The notes under the pieces were generated by a model that did not search any database, was not told the DNA's origin, and saw only the letters and a program-made list of their open reading frames with translations. Position numbers and translations under genes: made by a program. Below are positions 25,922 to 33,734 of a stretch of DNA of 56,441 bases, in pieces (the first letter of the stretch is position 1; each line of letters opens with the position of its first letter). The stretch covers positions 1 to 56,441 of the forward strand of contig JAZKAS010000008.1 of assembly GCA_040389005.1 (NCBI GenBank), written 5' to 3'. The stretch comes from JAGOUN01 sp040389005. GTDB taxonomy: Bacteria; Pseudomonadota; Gammaproteobacteria; JAGOUN01.

Positions 25922-26887
25922 TTAATAACTTCGAATTAAAATAAATTCTGCTAATTGTATTAAGGTGGTTTTGTAAATTGAGCCTGAAAATTTATCTAAT
26001 GACTGAATTGCTTGTTGTTCATGTTGCTTTGCGAGATGCAAAGTGTAAGCAACGCTTTGATGGCGTGCAATAATCGCTTGAACTTCTTCTAATCGCACGA
26101 GTTCGCCTGTTGCAATAATGTGTCCAAGCAGCTGTTTTTCTTCTGCATTAGCGTGACGAAGTGCGTGAATGAGAGGGAGCGTAACTTTGCCTTCTGCTAA
26201 ATCATCGCCAATGTTTTTTCCCAGTTCGGTGGCATCGCCTTGATAATCCAGTGCATCATCGACTAGTTGAAACGCGAGGCCAATATGTTTGCCAAAATTT
26301 GCAGCACACTGAATGGTTTCTGTGTCTGTTGTTGCGAGTGTGGCGGCCATTTCGCATGCCGCTTGAAATAAAACGGCAGTTTTGGCGTTGATGATTCGAA
26401 AGTAAATAGCTTCATCCAAGTTGATGTCGTGGCGACTCATTAATTGCAGTACTTCGCCTTCCGCCATAACATTCATGGTTTTGGCTAAAATAGCCATTAA
26501 ATCATGATCGGCCATATCAACTAGCAATTGAAAAGCCCGAGAATAAAGGAAATCTCCCACTAAAACGCTGGCTTCATTCCCCCAGACATCGTTGGCGGTA
26601 GCAATACCGCGGCGCATAGTCGAATTATCGACGACATCGTCATGTAGCAGTGTGGCGGTGTGTATAAACTCAAGAATACAGCCAAGAAAAATTTGTTGCT
26701 TTGAGGTGTGGCCGAGTAGGTGACCGATGAGTAATGATAATAACGGCCGAATACGTTTACCACCCTGAAGAATATGCTGGCTGACATCTCGAACAAGCGG
26801 GACATCCGATTGCATGGCAATGTGCATCTCTTTTTCGACGGCGTGTAGGTCGTCGGCAACAATGGCTTGAATCTGCTCAAGAGTCAT
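25922..26887 (-). CDS. ispB: Polyprenyl (octaprenyl) diphosphate synthase
   Basis: Builds the long isoprenoid side chain of ubiquinone from isopentenyl diphosphate. The first aspartate-rich motif region is LLHDDVVDNSTMRRG and the second is FQLVDDALDYQGD, with GGKRIRP upstream. Its 321 residues match IspB. It is divergent from rplU-rpmA, the same arrangement as in E. coli and most gammaproteobacteria, and the intergenic space contains the rplU promoter. Confidence 0.95.
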   Translation of the reverse strand: MTLEQIQAIVADDLHAVEKEMHIAMQSDVPLVRDVSQHILQGGKRIRPLLSLLIGHLLGHTSKQQIFLGCILEFIHTATLLHDDVVDNSTMRRGIATANDVWGNEASVLVGDFLYSRAFQLLVDMADHDLMAILAKTMNVMAEGEVLQLMSRHDINLDEAIYFRIINAKTAVLFQAACEMAATLATTDTETIQCAANFGKHIGLAFQLVDDALDYQGDATELGKNIGDDLAEGKVTLPLIHALRHANAEEKQLLGHIIATGELVRLEEVQAIIARHQSVAYTLHLAKQHEQQAIQSLDKFSGSIYKTTLIQLAEFILIRSY

Positions 26888-26977
26888 TAGATTATAGTGC
26901 TAGGTGTGTTAGCCAAGCATCGTAGGGAGGTAAAGCCTTATTGTCAAGGTAAGTACAAAAAGTTTCATGATTGCATA

Positions 26978-27006
26978 TTGCCATTGGGCGCTTTCTTTTG
27001 TAGAAT
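26978..27006 (+). promoter_or_regulatory. Sigma-70 promoter of rplU-rpmA
   Basis: TTGCCA at 26978-26983, a 17-base spacer, and TAGAAT at 27001-27006 form a good promoter 28 bases before the rplU ATG. Confidence 0.7.
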
Positions 27007-27034
27007 GGCCGACCTAAATTAGGAGAGCGGTCGA

Positions 27035-27346
27035 ATGTACGCAGTGATTAAAACCGGTGGAAAACAATACCGAGTGGCCGTTGGCCAAACATTGAAAGTG
27101 GAAAGCTTGCCAGGCGAAGAAGGGCAATCTATTGATTTTACAGAAGTTTTGCTTGTTGCGAATGGTGATGTGATCACCGTCGGGCAGCCAAGAGTCGTAG
27201 GCGCAGTGGTGAAAGCCAGTGTTGTCGAGCATGGTCGTGGTGAAAAGATTCGAATTGTAAAATTCAGACGTCGTAAGCATTCACGTAAGCACATGGGGCA
27301 TCGACAAAACTTTACTGCAATTAAAATTGAATCTATTCAACAATAA
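27035..27346 (+). CDS. rplU: 50S ribosomal protein L21
   Basis: MYAVIKTGGKQYRV at the start and KFRRRKHSRKHMGHRQ near the end are the L21 signature. Its length is 103 residues, as in E. coli. It has an AGGAGAG ribosome site and is followed 49 bases later by rpmA in the standard operon. Confidence 0.97.
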   Translation: MYAVIKTGGKQYRVAVGQTLKVESLPGEEGQSIDFTEVLLVANGDVITVGQPRVVGAVVKASVVEHGRGEKIRIVKFRRRKHSRKHMGHRQNFTAIKIESIQQ

Positions 27347-27395
27347 TTTTTAGCGGTAATCCTTTGTGGTTACCCTGGTATAAAGAGGATAAATC

Positions 27396-27674
27396 ATGGC
27401 AACGAAAAAAGCGGGTGGTAGTACTCGTAACGGACGCGATTCACACTCGAAGCGTCTTGGGGTGAAGAAATTTGGTGGCGAACGGGTATTAGCAGGTAAT
27501 ATCATTATTCGTCAACGCGGTACGAAAGTGAACGCAGGATTGAATGTTGGCATGGGTAAAGATCATACCTTGTTTGCTTTGATCGAAGGGCATGTAGTAT
27601 TCGGATCAGGCGGACCAAAGAATCGTCCGTTTGTTGCGGTGAAGCCGATAGAAGGCGAGAAAGAAGCTGCGTAA
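27396..27674 (+). CDS. rpmA: 50S ribosomal protein L27
   Basis: MATKKAGGSTRNGRDSHSKR and LGVKKFGGERVLAGNIIIRQ are diagnostic. Its length is 92 residues. L27 reaches the peptidyl-transferase centre through its N-terminus. It is followed by a terminator hairpin and then a large palindromic element before obgE. Confidence 0.97.
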   Translation: MATKKAGGSTRNGRDSHSKRLGVKKFGGERVLAGNIIIRQRGTKVNAGLNVGMGKDHTLFALIEGHVVFGSGGPKNRPFVAVKPIEGEKEAA

Positions 27675-27701
27675 CTGCGCAGTCTTTCAAGATCGTTTTA
27701 T

Positions 27702-27727
27702 AAAAGCCCCTTGATTGGGGCTTTTTT
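27702..27727 (+). terminator. Rho-independent terminator after rpmA
   Basis: AAAAGCCCC pairs with GGGGCTTTTTT around a TTGATT loop, 27 bases after the rpmA stop. Confidence 0.9.
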
Positions 27728-27737
27728 GTTTTGTGGA

Positions 27738-27845
27738 AAGTTTCGTGACAGCCTGTGATTTTGCAGGAACGTGCATCCATGCACTTGGCGCTACTTACCT
27801 TCCGTGGTCGCGACATCCTTCAAATCACAGGCTGTCGCAAAACTT
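27738..27845. repeat. 108-bp palindromic element between rpmA and obgE
   Basis: The arms 27738-27761 and 27822-27845 are 24 bases each and pair with two mismatches. The 60-base centre includes GTGCATCCATGCAC. It sits after the rpmA terminator and ends 20 bases before the obgE GTG start. It has the form of a dispersed intergenic palindrome or small MITE. Confidence 0.75.
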
Positions 27846-27865
27846 GATGAGAGAGGATAAAGTAA

Positions 27866-28885
27866 GTGAGATTTGTAGATGAAGTCCTAATTGACGTTTA
27901 CGCAGGTAATGGCGGTAACGGTTGCTTGAGTTTCCGACGTGAAAAGTATGTTGAGCGCGGTGGCCCCAATGGTGGTGATGGTGGTGATGGCGGATCGGTC
28001 ATTTTAAAAGCCGATGAGGCTCTCAATACGTTGCTAGATTATCGCTACAAAAGAATTTTTCGCGCAGAAAATGGTCGCTCAGGCCAAGGCAGCGAATGCA
28101 CTGGGCGAGGCGGGGAAGATTTGGTCTTAACGGTGCCAGTTGGAACGGCAGTTTATGACATGGATACTGACGAATGCTTGGGTGATTTGGTTGCGCATGG
28201 ATCGACCTTGAAAGTCGCGCAGGGCGGCGAACATGGTCAAGGTAATATTCGCTTTAAAACCAGCACGAATCGTGCGCCACGACAAACAACTCCTGGAACA
28301 CCCGGCGAAGAGCGTACTTTGCGTTTAGAATTAAAAGTCCTTGCCGATGTTGGTTTAGTGGGGATGCCGAATGCCGGTAAGTCAACGTTCATTCGGTCGG
28401 TATCAGCCGCAAGACCTAAAGTTGCGGATTATCCTTTTACCACCATGGCGCCGAACTTAGGGATGGTGAGAACTGGCGTTGATCAAAGTTTCGTGATGGC
28501 CGACATTCCAGGGTTGATCGAAGGTGCCGCAGAAGGCGCGGGTCTTGGTATTCAATTTTTAAGGCACGTGATGCGTACAAAAGTATTGTTGCATCTTGTC
28601 GATGTTGCGCCATTTGATGATACGAATCCGGCCGAATCTGTTCGAATGATCGAGCGTGAAATGAAAAAATTCGGCAATGAATTGTTGGACAAGCCTCGTT
28701 GGTTGGTGCTCAATAAAGTTGATATGTTGCCTGAAGAAGAGCGTGAGGCACGTTGTCAGGCTGTGATTGATCAATTGAATTGGAAAGCGCCTGTTTTTAA
28801 AGTGTCAGCCATTTCTCATTTGGGTACGCAGGAGGTTGCGAATCAATTAGGGGAATTTATATTCGCCAATAAAGAGGAAGAGTAG
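27866..28885 (+). CDS. obgE: GTPase ObgE/CgtA
   Basis: This essential GTPase binds the 50S subunit. The glycine-rich Obg fold (residues 1 to about 158) includes GGNGCLSFRREKYVERGGPN. The G domain has GMPNAGKSTFIRS (P-loop), DIPGLIEGAAEGAGLG and LNKVDML. The start is GTG with an AGAGGA site, giving 339 residues. The order rplU-rpmA-obgE is conserved, but here a palindrome separates obgE from the ribosomal genes. Confidence 0.96.
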   Translation: MRFVDEVLIDVYAGNGGNGCLSFRREKYVERGGPNGGDGGDGGSVILKADEALNTLLDYRYKRIFRAENGRSGQGSECTGRGGEDLVLTVPVGTAVYDMDTDECLGDLVAHGSTLKVAQGGEHGQGNIRFKTSTNRAPRQTTPGTPGEERTLRLELKVLADVGLVGMPNAGKSTFIRSVSAARPKVADYPFTTMAPNLGMVRTGVDQSFVMADIPGLIEGAAEGAGLGIQFLRHVMRTKVLLHLVDVAPFDDTNPAESVRMIEREMKKFGNELLDKPRWLVLNKVDMLPEEEREARCQAVIDQLNWKAPVFKVSAISHLGTQEVANQLGEFIFANKEEE

Positions 28886-28956
28886 CGCTCATTGCAGTCT
28901 AGGTCCGCAAGTCAATAAAGAGCAATGATTTTTTTGGTTGGTTTGTTAGATGAGGA

Positions 28957-28984
28957 TTGACAATGAGGGGCTGTCCTATATAAT
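28957..28984 (+). promoter_or_regulatory. Near-consensus sigma-70 promoter of rpsT
   Basis: TTGACA at 28957-28962, a 16-base spacer and TATAAT at 28979-28984, 42 bases before the rpsT start codon. Confidence 0.85.
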
Positions 28985-29026
28985 AGCGGGCTAATTTGTA
29001 GATGGTCTTATAACTGGAGAATTTCC

Positions 29027-29308
29027 TTGGCTAACACTAAACAAGCAAAAAAACGCGTTCGACAAGCCGAGAAGCATCGTGCTCATAATGCAAGTCGTCG
29101 TTCTATGATGCGTACTTATGTAAAGAAAACTATTCATGCGATCGAATCAGGCGATGCAACTGTTGCTAAAAGCCTGTTCATCAAGATGTCATCTGTGCTT
29201 GACACCATGGCTGGTGGTGGTTTGATCCACAAGAATAAAGCGGCACGACATAAAAGCCGTTTGAACCAACGTCTTAAAGCAATGAGCGCTGCAACAGCTG
29301 CTGCTTAA
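29027..29308 (+). CDS. rpsT: 30S ribosomal protein S20
   Basis: MANTKQAKKRVRQAEKHR and RSMMRTYVKK identify S20; it has 93 residues. Translation starts at a TTG with a GGAG site nearby. In E. coli rpsT also uses UUG, and this weak start is part of its autogenous control, so the same control is plausible here. It has its own strong promoter and terminator and is therefore monocistronic. Confidence 0.96.
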   Translation: MANTKQAKKRVRQAEKHRAHNASRRSMMRTYVKKTIHAIESGDATVAKSLFIKMSSVLDTMAGGGLIHKNKAARHKSRLNQRLKAMSAATAAA

Positions 29309-29329
29309 TTTGTCTTTTTTCGTTTTAAG

Positions 29330-29367
29330 AAAAAGCCAATCTGATTATCAGGTTGGTTTTTTTTTTT
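29330..29367 (+). terminator. Rho-independent terminator after rpsT
   Basis: CCAATCTGAT pairs with ATCAGGTTGG (one G-T pair), followed by a run of eleven Ts. Confidence 0.9.
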
Positions 29368-29473
29368 GCATGCTATTTAAATACGTTTTGTTATATAAAT
29401 AATACGATTTGAAAATAATATTTTATCAAAAGCAAAGGGCGTGGTTTTGGAGCGATGTAGCATGTCATTCTAA

Positions 29474-29549
29474 TGGTGGGCCGTCTGCGACTTGAACGCA
29501 GGACCAACGGATTAAAAGTCCGCTGCTCTACCAACTGAGCTAACGGCCC
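29474..29549 (-). tRNA. tRNA-Lys (anticodon TTT)
   Basis: A 76-base cloverleaf with encoded CCA. The acceptor GGGCCGT pairs with ACGGCCC, the D arm is GCTCAGTTGGTAGAGC, the anticodon loop is ACTTTTAAT, and the T arm has TTCAAGT. Discrimination as lysine follows from the anticodon and close similarity to E. coli tRNA-Lys. Confidence 0.95.
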
Positions 29550-29638
29550 ATAGAAAAAGACAATCGAGAGAGTCAGCTATGATACTGATTTCTTAAAAAA
29601 TAACAAGACTTTTTTGAATTTTTAGTCAGGCAATTTAA

Positions 29639-29714
29639 TGGTGGGCCGTCTGCGGCTCGAACGCAGGACCGACGGATTAAGAGTCCGCTGCTCTACCAAC
29701 TGAGCTAACGACCC
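29639..29714 (-). tRNA. tRNA-Lys (anticodon CTT)
   Basis: A 76-base cloverleaf with encoded CCA, anticodon loop ACTCTTAAT. It differs from the neighbouring tRNA-Lys(TTT) at five positions only, including the anticodon wobble base and the T loop (TTCGAGC). The acceptor stem contains one T-G pair (GGGTCGT with ACGGCCC). It reads AAG only and looks like a local duplicate of its neighbour. Confidence 0.95.
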
Positions 29715-29819
29715 ACACGAGTCAATAATCATACGTATTTCGATAAAAATAACAATGTTTTTATAGTGATTTGCAGTGTTTTAGATATAATCATTTTCTT
29801 TTAAATAGGCGGATGAAGC

Positions 29820-30062
29820 ATGCATATCGATGATATTAAACAATGGCTGCTTAAATATTTAGATTGTGAATATGTCGAGGTGACTGGGGACGGCCGTCAT
29901 TTTGATGCAGTGATTGTATCGGATGAGTTTATCGGCTTAAATACATTGAAGCGTCAACAGAAAGTCTACGCCTGTTTGAATGAAAAAATCGCTAGTGGCG
30001 AATTACATGCGTTTTCAATGAAAACATTTACTCAACAAGAATGGCAAGGTCAAAGCAAATAA
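29820..30062 (+). CDS. ibaG: BolA family protein IbaG
   Basis: An 80-residue BolA-like protein with GRHFDAVIVSDEFIGL (the class signature with the FxGLxxLKRQQ continuation) and ELHAFSMKTFT. BolA proteins bind monothiol glutaredoxins to handle Fe-S clusters; a CGFS glutaredoxin gene (grxD) lies at 39226. It overlaps murA by one base. A TATAAT at 29786-29791 suggests the operon promoter lies just upstream. Confidence 0.92.
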   Translation: MHIDDIKQWLLKYLDCEYVEVTGDGRHFDAVIVSDEFIGLNTLKRQQKVYACLNEKIASGELHAFSMKTFTQQEWQGQSK

Positions 30063-31321
30063 TGGATAAATTAAGTATCGAAGGCGGTATTCCGCTGCAC
30101 GGCGAAGTCACTATTTCTGGCGCAAAAAATGCAGTGTTGCCTATTTTAGCGGCAAGTATTTTATTGGATGGGCCGTTGATGATTAGAAATGTACCGCACT
30201 TGCGTGATGTTTCAACGATGGTGACGTTATTGCGGCAAATGGGTGCTGAAGTCAATTTATCCGATCGTGCGGATGTCATCGTCGATCCGCGAACTTTGCA
30301 TCATTTTGAAGCGCCTTATGATTTAGTCAAAACAATGCGTGCATCGATTGTAGTTTTAGGTCCATTATTAGCACGTTACGGCAAAGCAAAAGTCTCTTTG
30401 CCTGGCGGTTGTGCGATAGGGACACGTCCTGTCGATATTCATTTGAAAGGATTGCAAGCCATGGGAGCCCATATTGATGTTGAAGGCGGCTATATTATTG
30501 CAAGCGCGCCCCAAGGTTTGGTGGGCATTCATTTTCTTTGTGATACGGTCACAGTAACGGGTACGGCCAATATTATGATGGCGGCGACTTTAGCTAAAGG
30601 TGAAACCGTGATTGAAAATGCTGCACGTGAACCTGAAATTATGGATCTAGCGCATTGTTTAAATCGCATGGGCGCAAAAATTTCCGGTGTTGGTACTTCG
30701 ACCATTACTATTCAAGGTGTTGATCATTTATCCGGCGGTGAGCATCATGTGATCGCTGACCGCATTGAAGCGGGAACATTTTTAACTGCCGCGGCGATGA
30801 CACGAGGCAAAATCAAATTAAAGCGCGTTGATGCCACAATGCTAGAAGCAGTATTAGCGAAATTACAAGAATCAGGGATGCTCATTGAGTTGCATGAAAA
30901 TGGAGTTACCATCGATGCAACACAGCATCGCCCTAAAGCGATTGATATTAAAACAGCACCGCATCCGGCTTTCCCGACCGATATGCAAGCGCAATTTATG
31001 GCGATGAACTCAATTGCCGAAGGCGTTGGCACGATTATTGAAACGATTTTTGAAAATCGCTTTATGCATGTACCGGAATTGCAGCGCATGGGCGCGGATA
31101 TTCGTGTTGAAGGTCATACCGCTGTTTGTCATGGCGTAGAAAAACTTATTGGCGCGCCTGTGATGGCCACCGATTTACGCGCGTCAGCAAGTTTGGTTTT
31201 AGCAGGCTTAGCCGCGGAAGGTAAAACGGTGATTGATCGTATTTATCATCTTGATCGTGGATATGAGCATATCGAAGAAAAACTGACGCAATTAGGCGCG
31301 AGAATTCAGCGGGTGCATTAA
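30062..31321 (+). CDS. murA: UDP-N-acetylglucosamine 1-carboxyvinyltransferase
   Basis: Transfers enolpyruvate from PEP to UDP-GlcNAc, the first committed step of peptidoglycan synthesis. Signatures are ISGAKNAVLPILAAS, LPGGCAIGTRPVDIHLKGL with the catalytic cysteine that binds fosfomycin, RIEAGTFLTAAAMT and the C-terminal DLRASASLVLAGLAAEGKT. The ATG at 30062 gives 419 residues, the standard length. It forms an operon with ibaG as in E. coli. A decayed copy of its last 17 codons lies 2.3 kb downstream at 33554. Confidence 0.97.
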   Translation: MDKLSIEGGIPLHGEVTISGAKNAVLPILAASILLDGPLMIRNVPHLRDVSTMVTLLRQMGAEVNLSDRADVIVDPRTLHHFEAPYDLVKTMRASIVVLGPLLARYGKAKVSLPGGCAIGTRPVDIHLKGLQAMGAHIDVEGGYIIASAPQGLVGIHFLCDTVTVTGTANIMMAATLAKGETVIENAAREPEIMDLAHCLNRMGAKISGVGTSTITIQGVDHLSGGEHHVIADRIEAGTFLTAAAMTRGKIKLKRVDATMLEAVLAKLQESGMLIELHENGVTIDATQHRPKAIDIKTAPHPAFPTDMQAQFMAMNSIAEGVGTIIETIFENRFMHVPELQRMGADIRVEGHTAVCHGVEKLIGAPVMATDLRASASLVLAGLAAEGKTVIDRIYHLDRGYEHIEEKLTQLGARIQRVH

Positions 31322-31342
31322 TATCCGTAAAAATTACGGATA
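31322..31342. promoter_or_regulatory. Perfect dyad upstream of the LuxR gene
   Basis: TATCCGTAA and TTACGGATA form a perfect 9-bp dyad around AAA, directly after the murA stop and 71 bases before the LuxR-family ATG. A related dyad lies before the next gene (32164). A T run begins six bases after the dyad, so it may also help terminate murA. Confidence 0.55.
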
Positions 31343-31413
31343 GATTGTTTTTTTAAAACGGCATAAGCTGTCTAAATTTTTTTTGTAGTACAAAATAAAT
31401 TAAAGGTGATGGT

Positions 31414-32157
31414 ATGAATATGCAAGATGAGTTAATGCAGTTTGCAGAGAATACACGATTTGCGTTATACAATTTACCGGGTATTGCTTATATAAAAGAT
31501 TTAAATTCTCATTATATTGAATGTAGTCGCGATTTTGAAAAAATATTAAAGGTTAGAAGAGCTCAGCTTATTCATCGATTGGATGATGATTTTTCATGGG
31601 CAAGCTATGCAGAAGAATATAGGCATAATGATCAAGCCACTATTACTAAAAATAAATCTGATACCCTGGATCCCATTCCTCTTGGAAAAAAGTTGTTTTT
31701 ATCAAGTCGATGTATAAAACAGCCCATTTACAATAAAGACAAAAAAATTATTGGAATTTTTGGAAGAGCAGAAATTTTGTCAACCAATCACACCTTGAAT
31801 GAAGCGATGAGTTGTTTAAGTATTATAGATAAAAAAAACATACCTGTTTCTATAAAAACATACCAAGTTGATCACTATGGTGATGATTTAAAACTTACGT
31901 CACGTGAAACAGAATGCTTGTTTTTATTGATTCGTGGAAAAAGCGTAAAAGAAATGGCGCAATTTCTAACGCTCTCACCTCGAACTGTTGAGGTTTATAT
32001 TGAGAATATTAAACTAAAAATGGAAGTATCTTCCCGTTCACAAATTATTGATAAAGCAATCGAGCTTAAATTATTTGAAATTATACCGAAAAATAGCGTT
32101 TTTGCTGACCTAAGAAAAAATGCTGCTCGTTGGAAGGATGTTCTGTCTACTATATAA
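31414..32157 (+). CDS. PAS-LuxR family transcriptional regulator
   Basis: A 247-residue regulator. Residues of about 13-125 form a PAS-like sensor domain (LPGIAYIKDLNSHYIECS, IIGIFGRAEI). Residues 161-215 form a LuxR/GerE helix-turn-helix (LTSRETECLFLLIRGKSVKE, LSPRTVEVYIENIK). Such PAS-LuxR proteins are numerous in Legionellales and sense unknown signals. No phospho-acceptor receiver domain is present. It is framed by two related dyads, one before it and one before the downstream orphan, which makes control of both genes plausible. It is the first gene of the insertion bounded by the murA tail copy. Confidence 0.87.
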   Translation: MNMQDELMQFAENTRFALYNLPGIAYIKDLNSHYIECSRDFEKILKVRRAQLIHRLDDDFSWASYAEEYRHNDQATITKNKSDTLDPIPLGKKLFLSSRCIKQPIYNKDKKIIGIFGRAEILSTNHTLNEAMSCLSIIDKKNIPVSIKTYQVDHYGDDLKLTSRETECLFLLIRGKSVKEMAQFLTLSPRTVEVYIENIKLKMEVSSRSQIIDKAIELKLFEIIPKNSVFADLRKNAARWKDVLSTI

Positions 32158-32163
32158 AATTTT

Positions 32164-32184
32164 TATCCGTAAATAGTGCGGATA
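32164..32184. promoter_or_regulatory. Second TATCCG...CGGATA dyad
   Basis: TATCCGTAAATAGTGCGGATA differs from the site at 31322 at three of 21 positions and keeps the outer six bases of each arm. It lies 63 bases before the ATG of the orphan at 32248 and is not followed by a T run, so a terminator role is unlikely. Confidence 0.5.
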
Positions 32185-32247
32185 GTAGTTTGATCAAATA
32201 TGACTATCATAAAGCGGAATATTAATTTTACTTTTGAGGTCAATATT

Positions 32248-33504
32248 ATGTCGAAAATGCGCTTAAAACCGACGATTTCTGCTCATCTTCTTTCTTGTCA
32301 AAAAGAATGTAACAGTGCGATAAACAATCCTGAAAAAGATTTGCAATCTCAACTCTCAAGTTTTAAGAACTATGCGAATGCAATTTTGAATCAAATCAGC
32401 TTCTGGCGAGGTCCTTACGACTCAGATAAACATGAGGTTGAATCTGCGGATTTGGAGAAATACCGTGAAGAAATTCGGGGTCATATAGAACATTCTATAT
32501 TATTGTTATCATATTTTTTATTTAAAAATAAGATGAAGAATGATTTTGAAGTCGCTGCTTGGCAAGAAAAAATTCATTCCAAATGGCAGCAATGTTTAAA
32601 TGCAAGTGGATTAGAAGGATGTGTAATTCAGCCACAAGCGCGCGTTACAGCAATAAAAAAAACGGCCGTTCTTTTTGCTTCCTGTCTTATCAACACCGGC
32701 GTTAAATTGTTCCTTGATGGTTTTGTTAGTCATGGCACAGCTGTCACGCAAATAATTCTTGAGAATTTTGAAAGAGTTGCTGTGAGGACAGTGGTTTCAG
32801 GCGTGCTGGATGCTGCCGTGGCATCTTGTGTTGATCATGATGCGAATCGATACGAAACTTCAATGCGAGCCATGCGAAGTGCTTTTATATTTAGCGCTTT
32901 TGATCAAATGGGGCATGACTTAACGGCCCACTCATACTATGACTTGCTAGCTTATCAAAACTCTGCTTCAAGAGTAATGATGGTGATATCTGGATTAATA
33001 AATGCCGCAATGTCTTATCAAAATCTGTATTTTGTACCAGCGGCAGATGATTTGCCAGAGTGTGAGGGGGATGCAGAATTGCGTGCGTGGATAAATGATG
33101 GTTTAGTTGGTGTTTTTCCTTTGGAAAGCGCAAGTAGTTCGATGAGTCAATCCTCAAGTGTATCTTCAATAGAAAGTACAAGTAGTTCGATGAGTCAATC
33201 CTCAAATGAATCTTCAATAGAAAGTACAAGTAGTTCGATGAGTCAATCCTCAAATGAATCTTCAATAGTCTGTGCGCAAAGTGGTTTTTTTTCTAATAAT
33301 ATTAAGCTAAAAGATGTGAATTATTCTGATGAAGAGATAGAAGGTGAATTTAAAGATGTAGAGGATGAGTCTGGCGCAGATTGTTCTGATGAAGATAGTT
33401 CTGATGAAGATGTGAAGAATGAGTCTGGTGCAGATTTTGTTGTTGTAAATAGAAATGGAAATGGAAATACGTTACGAAAGAGATCGGATATGCGTTTTCA
33501 TTAA
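32248..33504 (+). CDS. Orphan protein with serine repeats and acidic tail
   Basis: I do not recognise this protein of about 418 residues. The first 150 residues are helical. A moderately hydrophobic Ala/Val-rich region of about residues 140-270 (TAVLFASCLINTG, AVRTVVSGVLDAAVASC) could be membrane-associated. Three tandem 16-residue repeats (ESTSSSMSQSSNESSI) follow, then an Asp/Glu-rich tail with SDEDSSDEDVKNESGAD. The ATG at 32248 has a GAGGT site and is preferred over one 48 bases upstream. It lies downstream of the PAS-LuxR gene with its own upstream dyad. A secreted-effector role is a guess from composition. Confidence 0.62.
   Translation: MSKMRLKPTISAHLLSCQKECNSAINNPEKDLQSQLSSFKNYANAILNQISFWRGPYDSDKHEVESADLEKYREEIRGHIEHSILLLSYFLFKNKMKNDFEVAAWQEKIHSKWQQCLNASGLEGCVIQPQARVTAIKKTAVLFASCLINTGVKLFLDGFVSHGTAVTQIILENFERVAVRTVVSGVLDAAVASCVDHDANRYETSMRAMRSAFIFSAFDQMGHDLTAHSYYDLLAYQNSASRVMMVISGLINAAMSYQNLYFVPAADDLPECEGDAELRAWINDGLVGVFPLESASSSMSQSSSVSSIESTSSSMSQSSNESSIESTSSSMSQSSNESSIVCAQSGFFSNNIKLKDVNYSDEEIEGEFKDVEDESGADCSDEDSSDEDVKNESGADFVVVNRNGNGNTLRKRSDMRFH
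33124..33267 (+). repeat. Three tandem 48-bp coding repeats
   Basis: Units at 33124-33171, 33172-33219 and 33220-33267 are nearly identical, and units 2 and 3 differ least. Each encodes 16 residues rich in serine, so copy-number change would keep the frame. Confidence 0.9.
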
Positions 33505-33553
33505 AATAAGATTGCAAAATACATTTCAACTTTAATGCTATTTTTCACGCGCG

Positions 33554-33604
33554 CATATTGGTTGAGGGTTGACGTAATTGGATGCGAGAGTTCAGCGGGT
33601 GCTT
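33554..33604 (+). pseudogene. Decayed copy of the murA 3' end
   Basis: This stretch aligns without gaps to the last 17 sense codons of murA (31268-31318): 36 of 51 bases match overall and 29 of the final 36. It would encode LT-stop-LDARVQRVL against LTQLGARIQRVH, with two in-frame stops. It marks the right edge of the LuxR/orphan insertion. Confidence 0.7.
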
Positions 33605-33629
33605 AGATCTTTTTTTAAATCTTGATGAT

Positions 33630-33706
33630 CGTCATTGCGAGTACTCGAAGTAATCCATCTTATTTTAGTATTTCAGATGGATTGCTGCGCAGCGTTCACA
33701 ATGACG
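33630..33706. repeat. CGTCATTGCGAG-type dispersed palindrome
   Basis: The left arm 33630-33660 (CGTCATTGCGAG...AATCCATCT) and right arm 33675-33706 (AGATGGATTGC...AATGACG) form an imperfect inverted repeat of the widespread family that begins CGTCATTGCGAG and contains GAAGCAATCC. It lies between the murA tail copy and the arn-like operon end, where it may act as a terminator. Confidence 0.8.
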
Positions 33707-33734
33707 TTCTTTGCAAGAACACTCGAAAAAAAGT

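Noticed and set aside
31322..31342. Dyad after murA considered purely as a terminator
   Set aside because: The T run begins six bases after the stem and the related dyad at 32164 has none, so an operator is at least as likely.
33124..33267. Regular repeats considered as a CRISPR array
   Set aside because: The units abut without spacers and encode an in-frame peptide.
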